Shown: positions 33,749-43,115, counted from the stretch's first letter. The stretch: DNA of 64,000 nucleotides from Paenibacillus glycanilyticus (GCF_023715145.1 NZ_JAMBNP010000005.1:186001-250000); one strand, 5' to 3'. The notes: a model not told the origin generated them from the sequence alone. A program made the numbers and translations.

Positions 33749-34513
33749 ATGCGTTTAAGAGGAAGAAAAGGAATCCGCGAGTCGCTGGAGGCGCAGCCGG
33801 AATTAGTCGTGCTTGACGCCAAGCCGCTCAAGGGCAAATGGCGCGAGTTTTTCGGCAATGATAAGCCGATCCATGTCGAGCTTGGCATGGGGAAAGGCCG
33901 TTTTATCAGCAATATGAGCTTCCGTAACCCGGATAATAACTATATCGGCGTCGACATGTATGACGAGCTGATCCGCCGCGCAAGCGACAAAGCCCGCAAC
34001 ATCTGGGAGGAGAGCGGAGTAGAAGAGCCGCCTAACCTGGCGCTGCTTCGTGCAAATATCGAGCATATCGAAGAAATGTTCGAGCCGGGAGAGATCGAGC
34101 GGATTTATCTGAACTTCAGCGATCCATGGCCAAAAAGCAAGCATGCCCGCCGCCGCCTGACGCATCCGCGCTTCCTGCGGAAGTATGGCCAGCTGCTGAA
34201 CGACCGCGGGGAGATTCATTTCAAGACCGACTCGGAATCTCTCTTCGAATTTTCGCTTAACAGCTTTGCGGAAGTGGAGCTGCAGCTTCGCAATATCTCG
34301 CTTAATCTTCATAAGAACGGTCCTCGCGAGGATCTTGTTTTTACCGAATACGAGATGAAGTTTATGGAAAAAGGCCAGCCGATCTTCCGTCTTGAAGCGG
34401 TTATCGGGGAATCCGTGCTGCGCGAATACCGCGAAAGCAAGCTGGAGAACACGCGCCGCGAAGAGGCGGAAGCTGAGGCTGCCGGGCAGGACGAAGACGA
34501 ATCGGCTGAATAA
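33749..34513 (+). CDS. trmB: tRNA (guanine-N7-)-methyltransferase
   Basis: Makes m7G46 in the variable loop of tRNA; 254 residues. SAM motif VELGMGKGRFI (about 43), the IGVDMYDELI segment, and the family hallmark LNFSDPWPKSKHARRRL (about 125) with catalytic and tRNA-binding residues. The C-terminus ends in an acidic tail (EEAEAEAAGQDEDESAE) somewhat longer than usual. AGGAGGACC precedes the ATG. Ends before a strong terminator. Confidence 0.94.
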   Translation: MRLRGRKGIRESLEAQPELVVLDAKPLKGKWREFFGNDKPIHVELGMGKGRFISNMSFRNPDNNYIGVDMYDELIRRASDKARNIWEESGVEEPPNLALLRANIEHIEEMFEPGEIERIYLNFSDPWPKSKHARRRLTHPRFLRKYGQLLNDRGEIHFKTDSESLFEFSLNSFAEVELQLRNISLNLHKNGPREDLVFTEYEMKFMEKGQPIFRLEAVIGESVLREYRESKLENTRREEAEAEAAGQDEDESAE

Positions 34514-34530
34514 GCAAGCCAATTGCGTTG

Positions 34531-34572
34531 AAAAAATAGCGGTGCAGGGAGAACCCCGCACCGCTATTTTTT
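34531..34572. terminator. Bidirectional terminator
   Basis: AAAAAATAGCGGTGC / GCACCGCTATTTTTT with an inner GGG/CCC pair; serves trmB and the convergent PAP2 gene. Its stem is nearly the same as that at 55911-55950. Confidence 0.92.
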
Positions 34573-34600
34573 GATTTTGACGAGCCGGACCAGCTCTATT

Positions 34601-35164
34601 CTAGAAGAATGTAAGCGTCCATCCGTATTCTACGGCCATCGCCGTCAGCGTGCCAATCAGCGCGCCAACGGTGACATCGGATGGGTAATGGAGTCCAAGA
34701 TACATGCGCGACCATGCTACGGACAGGGCTAGCAGGACCGCGATCGGCATAATGACCGGGAACCATACTCCGCTGGCACTGATAATCGGAATGATGAATG
34801 CGAAGACGGCTGTTGTATGTCCGGAAGGGAAAGAAGAGTCGACCAGCGGCTTTTTCCCCGTATTAACCCCGTTTAACGCCTGATAAGGGCGAAGCCTTTT
34901 TAATTTCCGTTTCACGACATAGACAGGCAAATGGCTTAAGAATACGGCGGTAAAGCATTGCCAGCCCGTCATGCTCCAGGGATTGGGTGCAAACATCGCA
35001 ATAAGGAAAGAGCTGATGAGTGTAAAGGACGCTCCCCCAACATGCGTCACTGTGCTTAGATATACCCCAAGCCACCGGTGAAGCCTGCTTTGCGAACGGC
35101 GCTGATTCGCCCATAGGATCATTTGCAATTCCCGGGTTCGTAACCACCCTATCATTCTTCTCAT
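34601..35164 (-). CDS. PAP2-family membrane phosphatase
   Basis: 187-residue membrane phosphatase, possibly undecaprenyl-pyrophosphate or phosphatidyl-glycerophosphate phosphatase. The three PAP2 signatures are present: KRKLKRLRPY, SSFPSGHTTAVF (catalytic His) and SRMYLGLHYPSDV. About five hydrophobic helices. ATG at 35164 follows AGGAGGAAACGG; the in-frame ATG at 35185 precedes that site. Divergent from a GT4 gene by about 255 bases. Confidence 0.85.
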   Translation of the reverse strand: MRRMIGWLRTRELQMILWANQRRSQSRLHRWLGVYLSTVTHVGGASFTLISSFLIAMFAPNPWSMTGWQCFTAVFLSHLPVYVVKRKLKRLRPYQALNGVNTGKKPLVDSSFPSGHTTAVFAFIIPIISASGVWFPVIMPIAVLLALSVAWSRMYLGLHYPSDVTVGALIGTLTAMAVEYGWTLTFF

Positions 35165-35250
35165 CCGTTTCCTCCTGTGGAACAATTCTACTTCGTAAGC
35201 ATTAGCCTAAGATTTGCGTTAATCCCACACATTATAAACGATATTAGACT

Positions 35251-35279
35251 ATTATGGTTCAATAAATGAGCTTGTACAA
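35251..35279 (-). promoter_or_regulatory. Possible promoter of the PAP2 gene
   Basis: On the minus strand TTGTAC, 17-base spacer, CATAAT. The -35 lies in a CTTGTACAAG palindrome (35271-35280), which could also be an operator. Confidence 0.35.
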
Positions 35280-35419
35280 GTTTAAAGTTTATACGAAGAC
35301 CGCCGTTTTCAGCCGATTTCAAAGGCTTAACGGATTATTAAAATGCAGTTGATCTTCCACTAATAGACCTCCTGTAGAATGGGACCGATCAAGGTTTCAT
35401 TCCGAAGGAGGCGTTCTTG

Positions 35420-36598
35420 ATGAGAGTTGCGCTTTTTACCGACACGTTTGAACCTGATGTGAATGGTGTTGCACGCACCCTTGGCCGCTGGACCGATTAT
35501 TTGAAGCGGCAAGGCGCAGAAGTGCTTGTTCTCGCTCCAGATCCGGCTTCCGGCAAGCAAAGCGGCAAAGCCTCAAGCTCCGTCGAACGCTTCGCGAGCC
35601 TGCCCTTCTTCTTATATCCCGAGTGCCGGCTGGCACTGCCTAATCCGATTCATATCCGCAGGGCGCTTAATGAGTTCCGCCCGACGATTGTCCACGTGGC
35701 TACCCCCTTTAATCTTGGACTTTGCGGCATTCATTATGCCCGCAAGCTCCGCATTCCGCTCGTTGCATCCTATCATACGCATTTTGATCAATATTTACCG
35801 TTTTACAATTTGCAATGGATGGCAAAGCTGTTATGGAGATATATGGAATGGTTTCACCACGACTGCCGCTCCATCTATGTGCCTTCCCGTTCCACTTACC
35901 AGGATTTGAAGGATAAAGGCTGGGATGCCGGCCGGCTTGAAATTTGGAGCCGAGGCATTGATACGGAGGCCTTTCATCCGGCCGTGAACCGGGAGGAGTG
36001 GCTGACGAAGCAAGGCATCGACAGCAATCGATTTGTTGTTCTGTATGTTGGAAGGCTGGCTCCCGAGAAAAATGTCGATACCGCCTTAGATGCTTTTGCT
36101 GAATTTCGGCAAAATATAGGGGAGGAAGCCGTTTTTGTCATAGCTGGAGACGGCCCTTCGTCCGATGCTCTGAAGGAACGCTGCCGCCGCGAGGGAATCG
36201 ATGCCCGTTTTGTCGGGTTCACAGCCATGCCGGATCTCCAGAAGTGGTACGCATCCGCTGATTTGTTCCTGTTCCCGTCGGCCACCGAAACCTTCGGCAA
36301 TGTTGTGCTGGAGGCGATGTCCTGCGGCGCGCCGGTCATCTGCGCGGATAAAGGCGGCGTGACCGATTCTGTTCAGCACGGCGTTACGGGCTTGTTATGC
36401 AATCCGGAGGATTCCCGGTCTTTCGCGAATGCGATGGGGCTTCTCTACAGCAATCCGGAGCTGCGCGCGGCCATTGCCGAGCAAGGCCGAATCTATAGCC
36501 AGAAGCAGTCCTGGGATGCCATTTTCGACAAGTTGGCTTCCAGCTTTGAGCGTTATTCGATACCGGTTCAGCCACATATTCGTCACAAAGCGAAGTAA
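35420..36598 (+). CDS. GT4-family glycosyltransferase
   Basis: 392-residue retaining glycosyltransferase of the GT-B fold. N-terminal acceptor domain starts MRVALFTDTFEPDVNGVARTL; C-terminal donor domain has LYVGRLAPEKNVDTALDAF and the E-x7-E motif region FPSATETFGNVVLEAMSCGAPV. Related enzymes include mannosyl/glucosyl-diacylglycerol synthases; the adjacent PAP2 phosphatase makes a lipid acceptor plausible (inference). AAGGAGG nine bases before the ATG; a TTG directly upstream is also in frame. Confidence 0.87.
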   Translation: MRVALFTDTFEPDVNGVARTLGRWTDYLKRQGAEVLVLAPDPASGKQSGKASSSVERFASLPFFLYPECRLALPNPIHIRRALNEFRPTIVHVATPFNLGLCGIHYARKLRIPLVASYHTHFDQYLPFYNLQWMAKLLWRYMEWFHHDCRSIYVPSRSTYQDLKDKGWDAGRLEIWSRGIDTEAFHPAVNREEWLTKQGIDSNRFVVLYVGRLAPEKNVDTALDAFAEFRQNIGEEAVFVIAGDGPSSDALKERCRREGIDARFVGFTAMPDLQKWYASADLFLFPSATETFGNVVLEAMSCGAPVICADKGGVTDSVQHGVTGLLCNPEDSRSFANAMGLLYSNPELRAAIAEQGRIYSQKQSWDAIFDKLASSFERYSIPVQPHIRHKAK

Positions 36599-36772
36599 TG
36601 GACCGGGAACATTGTATCAACTATACACGTATGTATTGGACGTAAGGGCTAAAAAATCAGGAAATGGATGAAAATAAGGGCGATAGGGCGCAAAAGGAGG
36701 TAATAGAACCATCTGCTTGCCATGCAAGCGTTTTAATGGCGGGATAACCGATAATGGCGTGAATTTACGGTT

Positions 36773-36801
36773 TTGACAAAGATAATCAATGTGTGGAAAA
36801 T
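36773..36801 (+). promoter_or_regulatory. Probable promoter within the 348-base spacer before GT2
   Basis: TTGACA, 17 bases, GAAAAT. Transcripts would have a leader of about 140 bases before the GT2 gene. The wider spacer (36599-36946) also holds a weak GCTTGC/GCAAGC hairpin with a short T-run at 36715-36734 and a ribosome-site-like AAAAGGAGG without a recognised gene. Confidence 0.5.
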
Positions 36802-36946
36802 CAAAAAGGTCCAGCGAATCGTTTTTACACAAAGACAACAAAGCGGCGCGGACGCAAGAGAGAATTATGATAAAGAGCCTGTCGACGCCTTTAGGGTGAT
36901 CAGAACGGGCAATTAAAAAGGGGTCTCAAGGGGGCAGTACCGAAAA

Positions 36947-38185
36947 ATGTTCAATACCATTATGCTAGTGTTCCAGATCGTATTTGCATTGCTGGGCTTG
37001 TACCAACTGTTTTTGACATGTTTTGGCTGGCACCGCAAGAAAGAAGATTTATCCCATCCGCCGCAAAAGACATTTGCTTTGCTGGTCGCGGCACATAACG
37101 AGGAACAGGTTGTCGGGGCGCTTATCGAAAATTTGCTGAAGCTGAAATATCCTCGCGAGCTGTTTGACATCTTTGTTATCTGCGACAACTGTACCGACCG
37201 CACCGTCGATATTGTGAACAGCTATGAAGGCGTTTATGCCTGCGTTCGCAATAACAAGAGCCAGCGGGGCAAAGGCTATGCCGTGGAATGGATGCTGAAA
37301 GAGCTGTGGAAAATGCCAAAAAGCTACGACGGCGTAGCAATCTTTGATGCCGACAACCTGGTAGCGACGGACTTCCTGCAGTACATGAACAATGATTTGA
37401 TTAATGGGCACCAGGTTATTCAGGGCTATCTGGATACGAAAAACCCGAACGACTCGTGGATCAGCTCGGCGAACGCGATCAACTACTGGTTCTGTAACCG
37501 CCTTTGGCAGCTGCCGCGCACGAATCTGGGTCTTGCGAATTTCCTCGGAGGCACGGGCATGTGCTTTGACGCCAAGCTCCTGCAGGAAATGGGCTGGGGC
37601 GCAACCAGCCTTGTGGAAGACCTTGAGTTTACGGTCCGCTGTATTCAGCGGGGGATTTATCCGAAATTTAATTTCGAAGCGAAGGTATTTGACGAGAAGC
37701 CGATTACGTTCCAAGCCTCGGCTCGTCAGCGTCTGCGCTGGATGCAAGGACATTTCGACGTTACACGCAAGTACATGCTGCCGCTCTTGTGGCAGGGGAT
37801 TAAAGATCGCAGCATGACCAAGATCGACGCTGCGCTGTACGTATTTAACGCATACAACTATTTGGCCGGCTTCTTTATCGCGGCGATTATCTGGGGAGAC
37901 GTGCTTCTCTTTGGCGGCAACAACGTAGAATCGGTCTATAATCTGCTGCCGTTCTGGCTGAGCGTCCCGTATATGGCTTATGTATTTATCCAAATTCCGC
38001 TGTCGATGTATATGGCGAAGGTGCCGTGGCAGCTGTACCTGCGGATTCCGACGTTCCTGTTGTTCACCCTCTCGTGGTGGCCGATTACGGTTCATGCGTT
38101 CTTTACGCAAAACAACAAGAAGTGGAGCCACACGCAGCATACCCGCGTCATTCGTCTCGAAGACGTGCAGAGCAAGCAGCTGTAG
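36947..38185 (+). CDS. Membrane glycosyltransferase family 2
   Basis: 412 residues. One N-terminal helix (MLVFQIVFALLGLYQLFLT), the GT-A domain with LVAAHNEEQVVGALI, the D-x-D-like FDADN (about 133), SLVEDLEFT (acid Asp, about 226) and the QRLRW motif of processive enzymes (about 265), then three or so C-terminal helices (LAGFFIAAIIWGDVLLF, PFWLSVPYMAYVFI, FLLFTLSWWPITV). It makes or exports a polysaccharide or glycolipid; donor and product are unknown. The G-rich ribosome site is about 12 bases upstream. Confidence 0.85.
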   Translation: MFNTIMLVFQIVFALLGLYQLFLTCFGWHRKKEDLSHPPQKTFALLVAAHNEEQVVGALIENLLKLKYPRELFDIFVICDNCTDRTVDIVNSYEGVYACVRNNKSQRGKGYAVEWMLKELWKMPKSYDGVAIFDADNLVATDFLQYMNNDLINGHQVIQGYLDTKNPNDSWISSANAINYWFCNRLWQLPRTNLGLANFLGGTGMCFDAKLLQEMGWGATSLVEDLEFTVRCIQRGIYPKFNFEAKVFDEKPITFQASARQRLRWMQGHFDVTRKYMLPLLWQGIKDRSMTKIDAALYVFNAYNYLAGFFIAAIIWGDVLLFGGNNVESVYNLLPFWLSVPYMAYVFIQIPLSMYMAKVPWQLYLRIPTFLLFTLSWWPITVHAFFTQNNKKWSHTQHTRVIRLEDVQSKQL

Positions 38186-38204
38186 CAACATGCGATATAA
38201 TGGG

Positions 38205-38234
38205 TTGACACATAGAAATCCATTATGTTATAGT
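38205..38234 (+). promoter_or_regulatory. Promoter of the infC-rpmI-rplT operon
   Basis: TTGACA followed at 18 bases by TATAGT (or TTATAG at 17). Strong match to sigma-A consensus. Confidence 0.78.
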
Positions 38235-38238
38235 ATGT

Positions 38239-38419
38239 CGGTAGCGTTTTTGAAAACATAATTTGCACAAGCAGAAGCACCCGCTTCTCACCTTTCGGTT
38301 CAGCCGGCTGGTTCGCGATAATCGATTAAGCTTAACGAGTTGCTTTCATCCGAAGGCAGCGAGAGCGGCCATAAACAACGGTTATACAATGCGGGTTCGT
38401 GCGAACCCGCATTTTTTAT
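38239..38419 (+). ncRNA. L20-type leader RNA with attenuator terminator
   Basis: The approx. 225-base leader of infC contains GC-rich complementary segments (about 38290-38375) and ends in a strong U-tailed terminator at 38388-38419 (AATGCGGGTTCG / CGAACCCGCATT) well before the gene. In B. subtilis this operon is regulated by ribosomal protein L20 binding the leader and favouring termination. The identity is inferred from position and layout. Confidence 0.75.
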
Positions 38420-38462
38420 TTTGTACACACACATAAACATCCTATCTTGGAGGTGGCACGTT

Positions 38463-38978
38463 ATTAGCAGAGAACATCAAATCAACGATGAGATCCGGGC
38501 CAGAGAAGTACGACTTGTTGGCGCGGACGGCGAGCAAATCGGTATCAAATCGATCCGTGACGCTTTGCAGATGGCAATTGACCTGAGCTTGGATCTGGTG
38601 AATGTAGCACCGACGGCTAAACCGCCGGTATGCCGGATTATGGATTACGGTAAATTCCGTTACGAGCAACAGAAGAAAGAAAAAGAAGCACGCAAGAATC
38701 AAAAGATCGTCGACCTGAAGGAAGTTTGGTTCCGTGCCAACATCGACGAGCATGACTATCAAACAAAATACCGTAATGTTGTGAAGTTCTTGGGCGAAGG
38801 CGATAAAGTTAAAGCTTCCGTACGCTTCCGCGGACGGGAAATTGCCCATGCGTCGATCGGCCAGAAAATTCTGGACCGTCTGGCGCAAGAGGTTGCCGAA
38901 ATATGCAGCGTAGAACGTGCACCGAAGCTTGAAGGCCGGAGCATGATTATGATTTTGGCACCAAAAAGCAACACTTAA
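38463..38978 (+). CDS. infC: Translation initiation factor IF-3, ATT start
   Basis: 171 residues. Binds the 30S subunit and ensures start-codon fidelity. N-domain EHQINDEIRAREVRLVG, linker rich in Lys/Arg, and C-domain IDEHDYQTKYRNVVKFLGEGDKVK (in two parts) with VRFRGREIAHASIG. The frame is open upstream, but no ATG, GTG or TTG lies between GGAGGTGG (38449-38456) and the conserved N-terminus. ATT at 38463 has correct spacing and matches the AUU start known for infC, used in autoregulation by IF-3. Confidence 0.95.
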   Translation: MSREHQINDEIRAREVRLVGADGEQIGIKSIRDALQMAIDLSLDLVNVAPTAKPPVCRIMDYGKFRYEQQKKEKEARKNQKIVDLKEVWFRANIDEHDYQTKYRNVVKFLGEGDKVKASVRFRGREIAHASIGQKILDRLAQEVAEICSVERAPKLEGRSMIMILAPKSNT

Positions 38979-38998
38979 ATAAAGGGAGGATAATCGAC

Positions 38999-39199
38999 AT
39001 GCCTAAAATGAAAACACACAGCAGTCTGAAAGACCGCTTCAAAATTACTGGTACTGGTAAAGTAAAACGCTACAAAGCGTACAGAAATCACTTGCTTTCC
39101 CACAAATCCGGTCGTCAAAAACGTGTTCTTGCTGGCCAACCACTGATGGCAGCTGGCGACGTTCGTCGTATTCAACAAGGTCTCGCTAACCTGAAATAG
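38999..39199 (+). CDS. rpmI: Ribosomal protein L35
   Basis: Large-subunit protein bL35, 66 residues, very basic: MPKMKTHSSLKDRFKITGTG start and SHKSGRQKRVL in the centre are family signatures. AGGGAGGAT precedes the ATG. Middle gene of the infC-rpmI-rplT operon. Confidence 0.97.
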   Translation: MPKMKTHSSLKDRFKITGTGKVKRYKAYRNHLLSHKSGRQKRVLAGQPLMAAGDVRRIQQGLANLK

Positions 39200-39252
39200 C
39201 AGCAATTGTTTAAATAAGCTAATCCAATTCAACCTACGGGAGGTTTCCACTC

Positions 39253-39612
39253 ATGGCAAGAGTTAAAGGCGGTTTTGTCCGCGCTCGTCGTCGTAAAAGA
39301 ATTCTTAAACTGGCAAAAGGTTATTTCGGTTCGAAACACCGTCTGTTTAAAACAGCAAAGGAGCAAGTTGGTAAATCGCTTCTTTACGCATACCGCGACC
39401 GTCGCCAAAACAAACGCGAATTCCGCAGACTGTGGATCGTTCGTATTAACGCGGCTGCTCGTCAAAACGGTCTGTCCTACAACAAATTCATGTACGGCCT
39501 GAAACTGGCTGGCATCGAAGTAAACCGCAAAATCCTGGCTGACCTGGCTGTTAACGACATCAACTCGTTCAACTCCCTTGCAGGTGTTGCAAAAGCGAAA
39601 ATCAACGCTTAG
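39253..39612 (+). CDS. rplT: Ribosomal protein L20
   Basis: Large-subunit assembly protein bL20, 119 residues, starting [21 protein letters not shown] and ending [16 protein letters not shown]. Also represses its own operon through the leader in Bacillota. A GGGAGG site precedes the ATG; a terminator follows. Confidence 0.97.
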   Translation: MARVKGGFVRARRRKRILKLAKGYFGSKHRLFKTAKEQVGKSLLYAYRDRRQNKREFRRLWIVRINAAARQNGLSYNKFMYGLKLAGIEVNRKILADLAVNDINSFNSLAGVAKAKINA

Positions 39613-39629
39613 TTTTAAGCGTGAAGATA

Positions 39630-39670
39630 AAAGAGGTTGTCTCATTATGGGGACAACCTCTTTGTTTGTA
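39630..39670 (+). terminator. Rho-independent terminator after rplT
   Basis: AAAGAGGTTGTC / GACAACCTCTTT with a ten-base loop and T-rich tail. Confidence 0.85.
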
Positions 39671-39729
39671 TTACGGACCAATCCGGCTATTATATGGGCA
39701 TTGTGACGGGCAATCAAATCAAAAAAGGA

Positions 39730-40599
39730 TTAGATGAGGTCGGAGCCGGAAGAAGGCTGTAACCGGTAAGCCCGCGGGCTTACGCCATGATAAGCGCTGA
39801 AATGGCGGGTAAACGGATGAATCGAGGTATACCCGAGCCGTTCGGCAATGGCAGTGACGGAATAATCCGTTTCGACGATAAGCTGGGCTGCCTGCTTCAT
39901 CAGAAGACGGTGGCGGTACATTTGCGGCGTAAAGCCGGTCTCGCGCTGAAAGAGGGAATGGAAGTAGGAACGTTTGAGGCCGCACATTGCCGCCCATTCC
40001 TCTACCGGGGTCCGCGTCTCCGGATGCTCGTTCAAATGGGTTAGCAGCTTGACGATCCGGAAGTCCCTTGGCTGACGGCTATGAATAACGTTGTACCAGC
40101 TGAGCATCCAGGCATACAGCAGACTGTTTACCAGCTCGCTGCGATAATGCGTGGATTCTTCGAATTGCCTTGCAATGGATACGAAGGAATCGTACAGCCA
40201 CGGATAGGGCTGGAGAGAGAAGCGGCTCGGCAGCGAGTCCAGCTCCGGGCACGGCTCTACAAGGGATGTGGAATCCAGCTCAAACGGCTCCGGCGCATGG
40301 ATGAATACCCGGTTATAGGTACCGGGAGTACCCTCCCACATATCGCAATACAGATTATAAGAAGACAACGGCTGTCCTTTTCTAATGTGGAAGGCATGAG
40401 GCTCCCCCGGACGCAGAAAGATCAGAGTCCGCCGCTCGATGGGATACAGCTTCCCGTTCACCTCCATTTCTCCCGGCCCGTCGACAAACAAATGGAACGC
40501 ATACACATTGCTGACGCGCAGCTTCTCGTTCCATCCCCCTACATACAGGTAACGCATCGAATCACCGACATAAGGTTGCAGTTCATTTATTGTTCTCAT
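39730..40599 (-). CDS. AraC-family transcriptional regulator
   Basis: 289 residues. N-terminal cupin sensor (about 1-150; GPGEMEVNGKLYPIERRTLIFLRPGEPHAFHI) and C-terminal double helix-turn-helix (about 185-285; PVEEWAAMCGLKRSYFHSLFQRETGFTP and SVTAIAERLGYTSIHPFTRHF). This architecture usually senses a sugar. It is divergent from the GH95 gene (197-base spacer) and is its most likely activator. Confidence 0.88.
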   Translation of the reverse strand: MRTINELQPYVGDSMRYLYVGGWNEKLRVSNVYAFHLFVDGPGEMEVNGKLYPIERRTLIFLRPGEPHAFHIRKGQPLSSYNLYCDMWEGTPGTYNRVFIHAPEPFELDSTSLVEPCPELDSLPSRFSLQPYPWLYDSFVSIARQFEESTHYRSELVNSLLYAWMLSWYNVIHSRQPRDFRIVKLLTHLNEHPETRTPVEEWAAMCGLKRSYFHSLFQRETGFTPQMYRHRLLMKQAAQLIVETDYSVTAIAERLGYTSIHPFTRHFSAYHGVSPRAYRLQPSSGSDLI

Positions 40600-40796
40600 C
40601 GCTTTCCCTGCCTTTGCAGCCCTTCCAGCTTGCGCTCAGGTACGACCCTGCCGGGAAGTTAACGGAGGATTCGTCAACTGATTGGACTGGCGGGCAAATA
40701 CGTCTATTGCTATCAATGTTACAATAATGGCGGAAATTGCGAAAGGGCTTTCACCGCAAGAGCGGACGATTAGCCAACTGGGAGAGGATGATAACG

Positions 40797-43115
40797 TTGA
40801 AAATGACCTATACACAGCCGGCTGCAAGCTGGAAGCAAGGGCTTCCGCTTGGCAACGGGCAGCTAGGCGCCGTGCTGCACGGCGGCATCGATAGCGAAAT
40901 CTGGAATATGACGGAGGTAACCTTCTGGTCGGGCAAGCCGGAGCGCTTTGGAGGGTCCGCAGATCCGAAAGAGAAGCTGGCCGTAATGAGGGAAGCTTTT
41001 TTTAACGGGGATTATGTGCTTGGCGACAGGCTGGCAGCCGAGCAGCTGGAACCCGAGAAAGGCAATTTTGGCACCAACCTGTCCTTATGCGATGTTCTGA
41101 TCAGTTATAGGGATGACGGCAATGAACTGGTCCGGGAACTGGATCTCGAGAATGCGGTTGGGACCGTAACATATAGAAGCAGTACCGGAGTTAAAATGCA
41201 ACGAGAAACCTTTGCGACACATGCGGACGGCGTGCTGGTCTCCCGGATAAAAGGCGACAAGGGTGGAAGCGTATCTTTAACCCTTCGTATACAGGGAAGA
41301 ACAAATACGTTTGACGCCTGGCTGGAAGGGCAGGATAAGCTGGCTTTCCGTACGCAGGCGACGGAGACCATCCATAGCGATGGAACCTGCGGAGTCTGGA
41401 GCGAGGGCGGACTGAAGGCTGCGGTAACGGGCGGCCAAGTGTACGGAGAGGCTGATGCGATAGTCATCGAGGAGGCCGACGAGGTCGTTCTTTATTTCGC
41501 GGCGGCGACCGACTATGGCCGCAAGGATGACGGTTGGAAGGCCGAGTGCACGGCACAGCTGGAGTCGGCAGAGGCGAAAGGCTTTGAACGGTTACTGCGG
41601 GATCATATTGCTGATTATCAGGCGCTGTTTGGCCGGGTGAGCCTTGACCTTGGCGGCTCGGACGTCTTTGCCGCTCTGCCGACGGACGAGCGCGTCCGCC
41701 GATTGCGAGCGGGAGAAGCGGAGGACAATGGGCTAATCGCGTTGTTTTATCAATACGGGCGGTATTTAACGATTGCGGGCTCGCGGGAAGATTCCCGTCT
41801 GCCGCTCCACCTTCAGGGGATATGGAACGATGGCGAAGCGAACGCAATGGCGTGGAGCTGCGACTACCATCTGGACGTTAATACGGAGATGAATTATTAC
41901 CCGACAGAAGTCAGCAATCTTGCGGATTGCCATGTTCCGCTCATGAATTATATCGAGCAGCTCGCTGAGGCAGGCCGCTCGGCGGCGGAAGATTTCTATG
42001 GCTGCGAGGGCTGGGTGGCGCATGTATTCTCGAACGCATGGGGCTTCGCCGCTCCGGGCTGGGGAAGGTCTTGGGGGCTGAACGTAACGGGCGGGTTATG
42101 GATTGCGACTCATTTGAAGGAGCATTACGAATATAGCTTGGACCGCGAATTCCTATCCCGTCAGGCTTATCCGGTTATGAAGGAAGCCGCGCTGTTCTTC
42201 CTGGATTATATGACGATTCATCCGCAGTACGGCTGGCTGGTAACAGGCCCGTCAACTTCTCCGGAGAACAGCTTCTATCCGGGTCCTTCCGAGCAAGGCG
42301 AGCAGCAGCTCTCCATGGGCTCAACGATGGATCAGATGCTGGTCCGTGATTTATTCGTCTTCGTGTTGGAATCGGCAGAGCTGCTCGCAACCGATGAGGA
42401 GCTGCAACAACGGCTTAGTGCGGCAATTGAGCTGCTTCCGCCGCTTCAGATTGGCAAGCGCGGCCAGCTGCAGGAATGGCTGGAGGACTATGAGGAGGCG
42501 CAGCCGCAGCACCGGCATTTCTCCCACATGTACGGGGTATATCCGGGGAACCTGATTACGCCCGGCGGGACGCCGGAGCTCGCAGGGGCTATGAGGCAAA
42601 CGCTGCTCGGACGAATGCTGGTTGATGAGCTGGAGGATATTGAATTTACGGCCGCGTTGTTTGCCTTGGGCTTCTCCAGGCTGCATGACGGCAATCAGGC
42701 GGTAAAGCATGTCCGGCATTTGATCGGAGAGCTTTGCTTCGATAATCTGCTCTCGTATTCCAAGCCTGGCGTTGCCGGGGCAGAGACGAATATTTTCGTT
42801 ATTGACGGCAACTTTGGCGGAACCGCTGCTATTGCCGACATGCTGCTTCAAAGCCATGCGGGCTCCATTCATCTGCTGCCTGCTCTTCCGGCGGACTGGT
42901 CCGATGGTTCATACCGGGGACTGCGGGCGAAAGGCAATGCTGAAGCCGCTGCTTCCTGGAAGGATGGCCGCTTGGCGGAAGCGGTTATAACGGCTTATTC
43001 CGATCTGGAGACAGTCGTTAAATGCGGCGACAGACAGGTGAAGTTGCGGTTGGAAGCCGGGAAACGGTATAGGCTGGATGGCCAGCTTGAATTAATTGTG
43101 ATTGAAACGTTATAA
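40797..43115 (+). CDS. GH95-family glycoside hydrolase (alpha-L-fucosidase or alpha-L-galactosidase)
   Basis: About 772 residues, no signal peptide, so cytoplasmic. GH95 hydrolyses alpha-1,2-L-fucosides, or alpha-L-galactosides, with inversion. The N-terminal super-sandwich domain opens WKQGLPLGNGQLGAVLHGG; the alpha/alpha barrel has YHLDVNTEMNYYP (the two Asn that activate water in the family), STSPENSF (general acid Glu, about 490) and IDGNFGGTAA (base-region Asp, about 670). Start options: GGAGAGG at 40781-40787 best fits TTG at 40797; ATG at 40803 is close by. AraC regulator divergent, secreted GH36-like gene downstream. Confidence 0.87.
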   Translation: MKMTYTQPAASWKQGLPLGNGQLGAVLHGGIDSEIWNMTEVTFWSGKPERFGGSADPKEKLAVMREAFFNGDYVLGDRLAAEQLEPEKGNFGTNLSLCDVLISYRDDGNELVRELDLENAVGTVTYRSSTGVKMQRETFATHADGVLVSRIKGDKGGSVSLTLRIQGRTNTFDAWLEGQDKLAFRTQATETIHSDGTCGVWSEGGLKAAVTGGQVYGEADAIVIEEADEVVLYFAAATDYGRKDDGWKAECTAQLESAEAKGFERLLRDHIADYQALFGRVSLDLGGSDVFAALPTDERVRRLRAGEAEDNGLIALFYQYGRYLTIAGSREDSRLPLHLQGIWNDGEANAMAWSCDYHLDVNTEMNYYPTEVSNLADCHVPLMNYIEQLAEAGRSAAEDFYGCEGWVAHVFSNAWGFAAPGWGRSWGLNVTGGLWIATHLKEHYEYSLDREFLSRQAYPVMKEAALFFLDYMTIHPQYGWLVTGPSTSPENSFYPGPSEQGEQQLSMGSTMDQMLVRDLFVFVLESAELLATDEELQQRLSAAIELLPPLQIGKRGQLQEWLEDYEEAQPQHRHFSHMYGVYPGNLITPGGTPELAGAMRQTLLGRMLVDELEDIEFTAALFALGFSRLHDGNQAVKHVRHLIGELCFDNLLSYSKPGVAGAETNIFVIDGNFGGTAAIADMLLQSHAGSIHLLPALPADWSDGSYRGLRAKGNAEAAASWKDGRLAEAVITAYSDLETVVKCGDRQVKLRLEAGKRYRLDGQLELIVIETL

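Noticed and set aside
36808..36946. Possible c-di-GMP riboswitch before GT2, because of a GGACGCAA segment
   Set aside because: The rest of the GEMM consensus (paired GGC/GCC arms and the tetraloop-receptor region) is not found.
38340..38462. Upstream extension of infC to an in-frame start at 38340
   Set aside because: It would translate through the leader terminator and adds residues not seen in IF-3.
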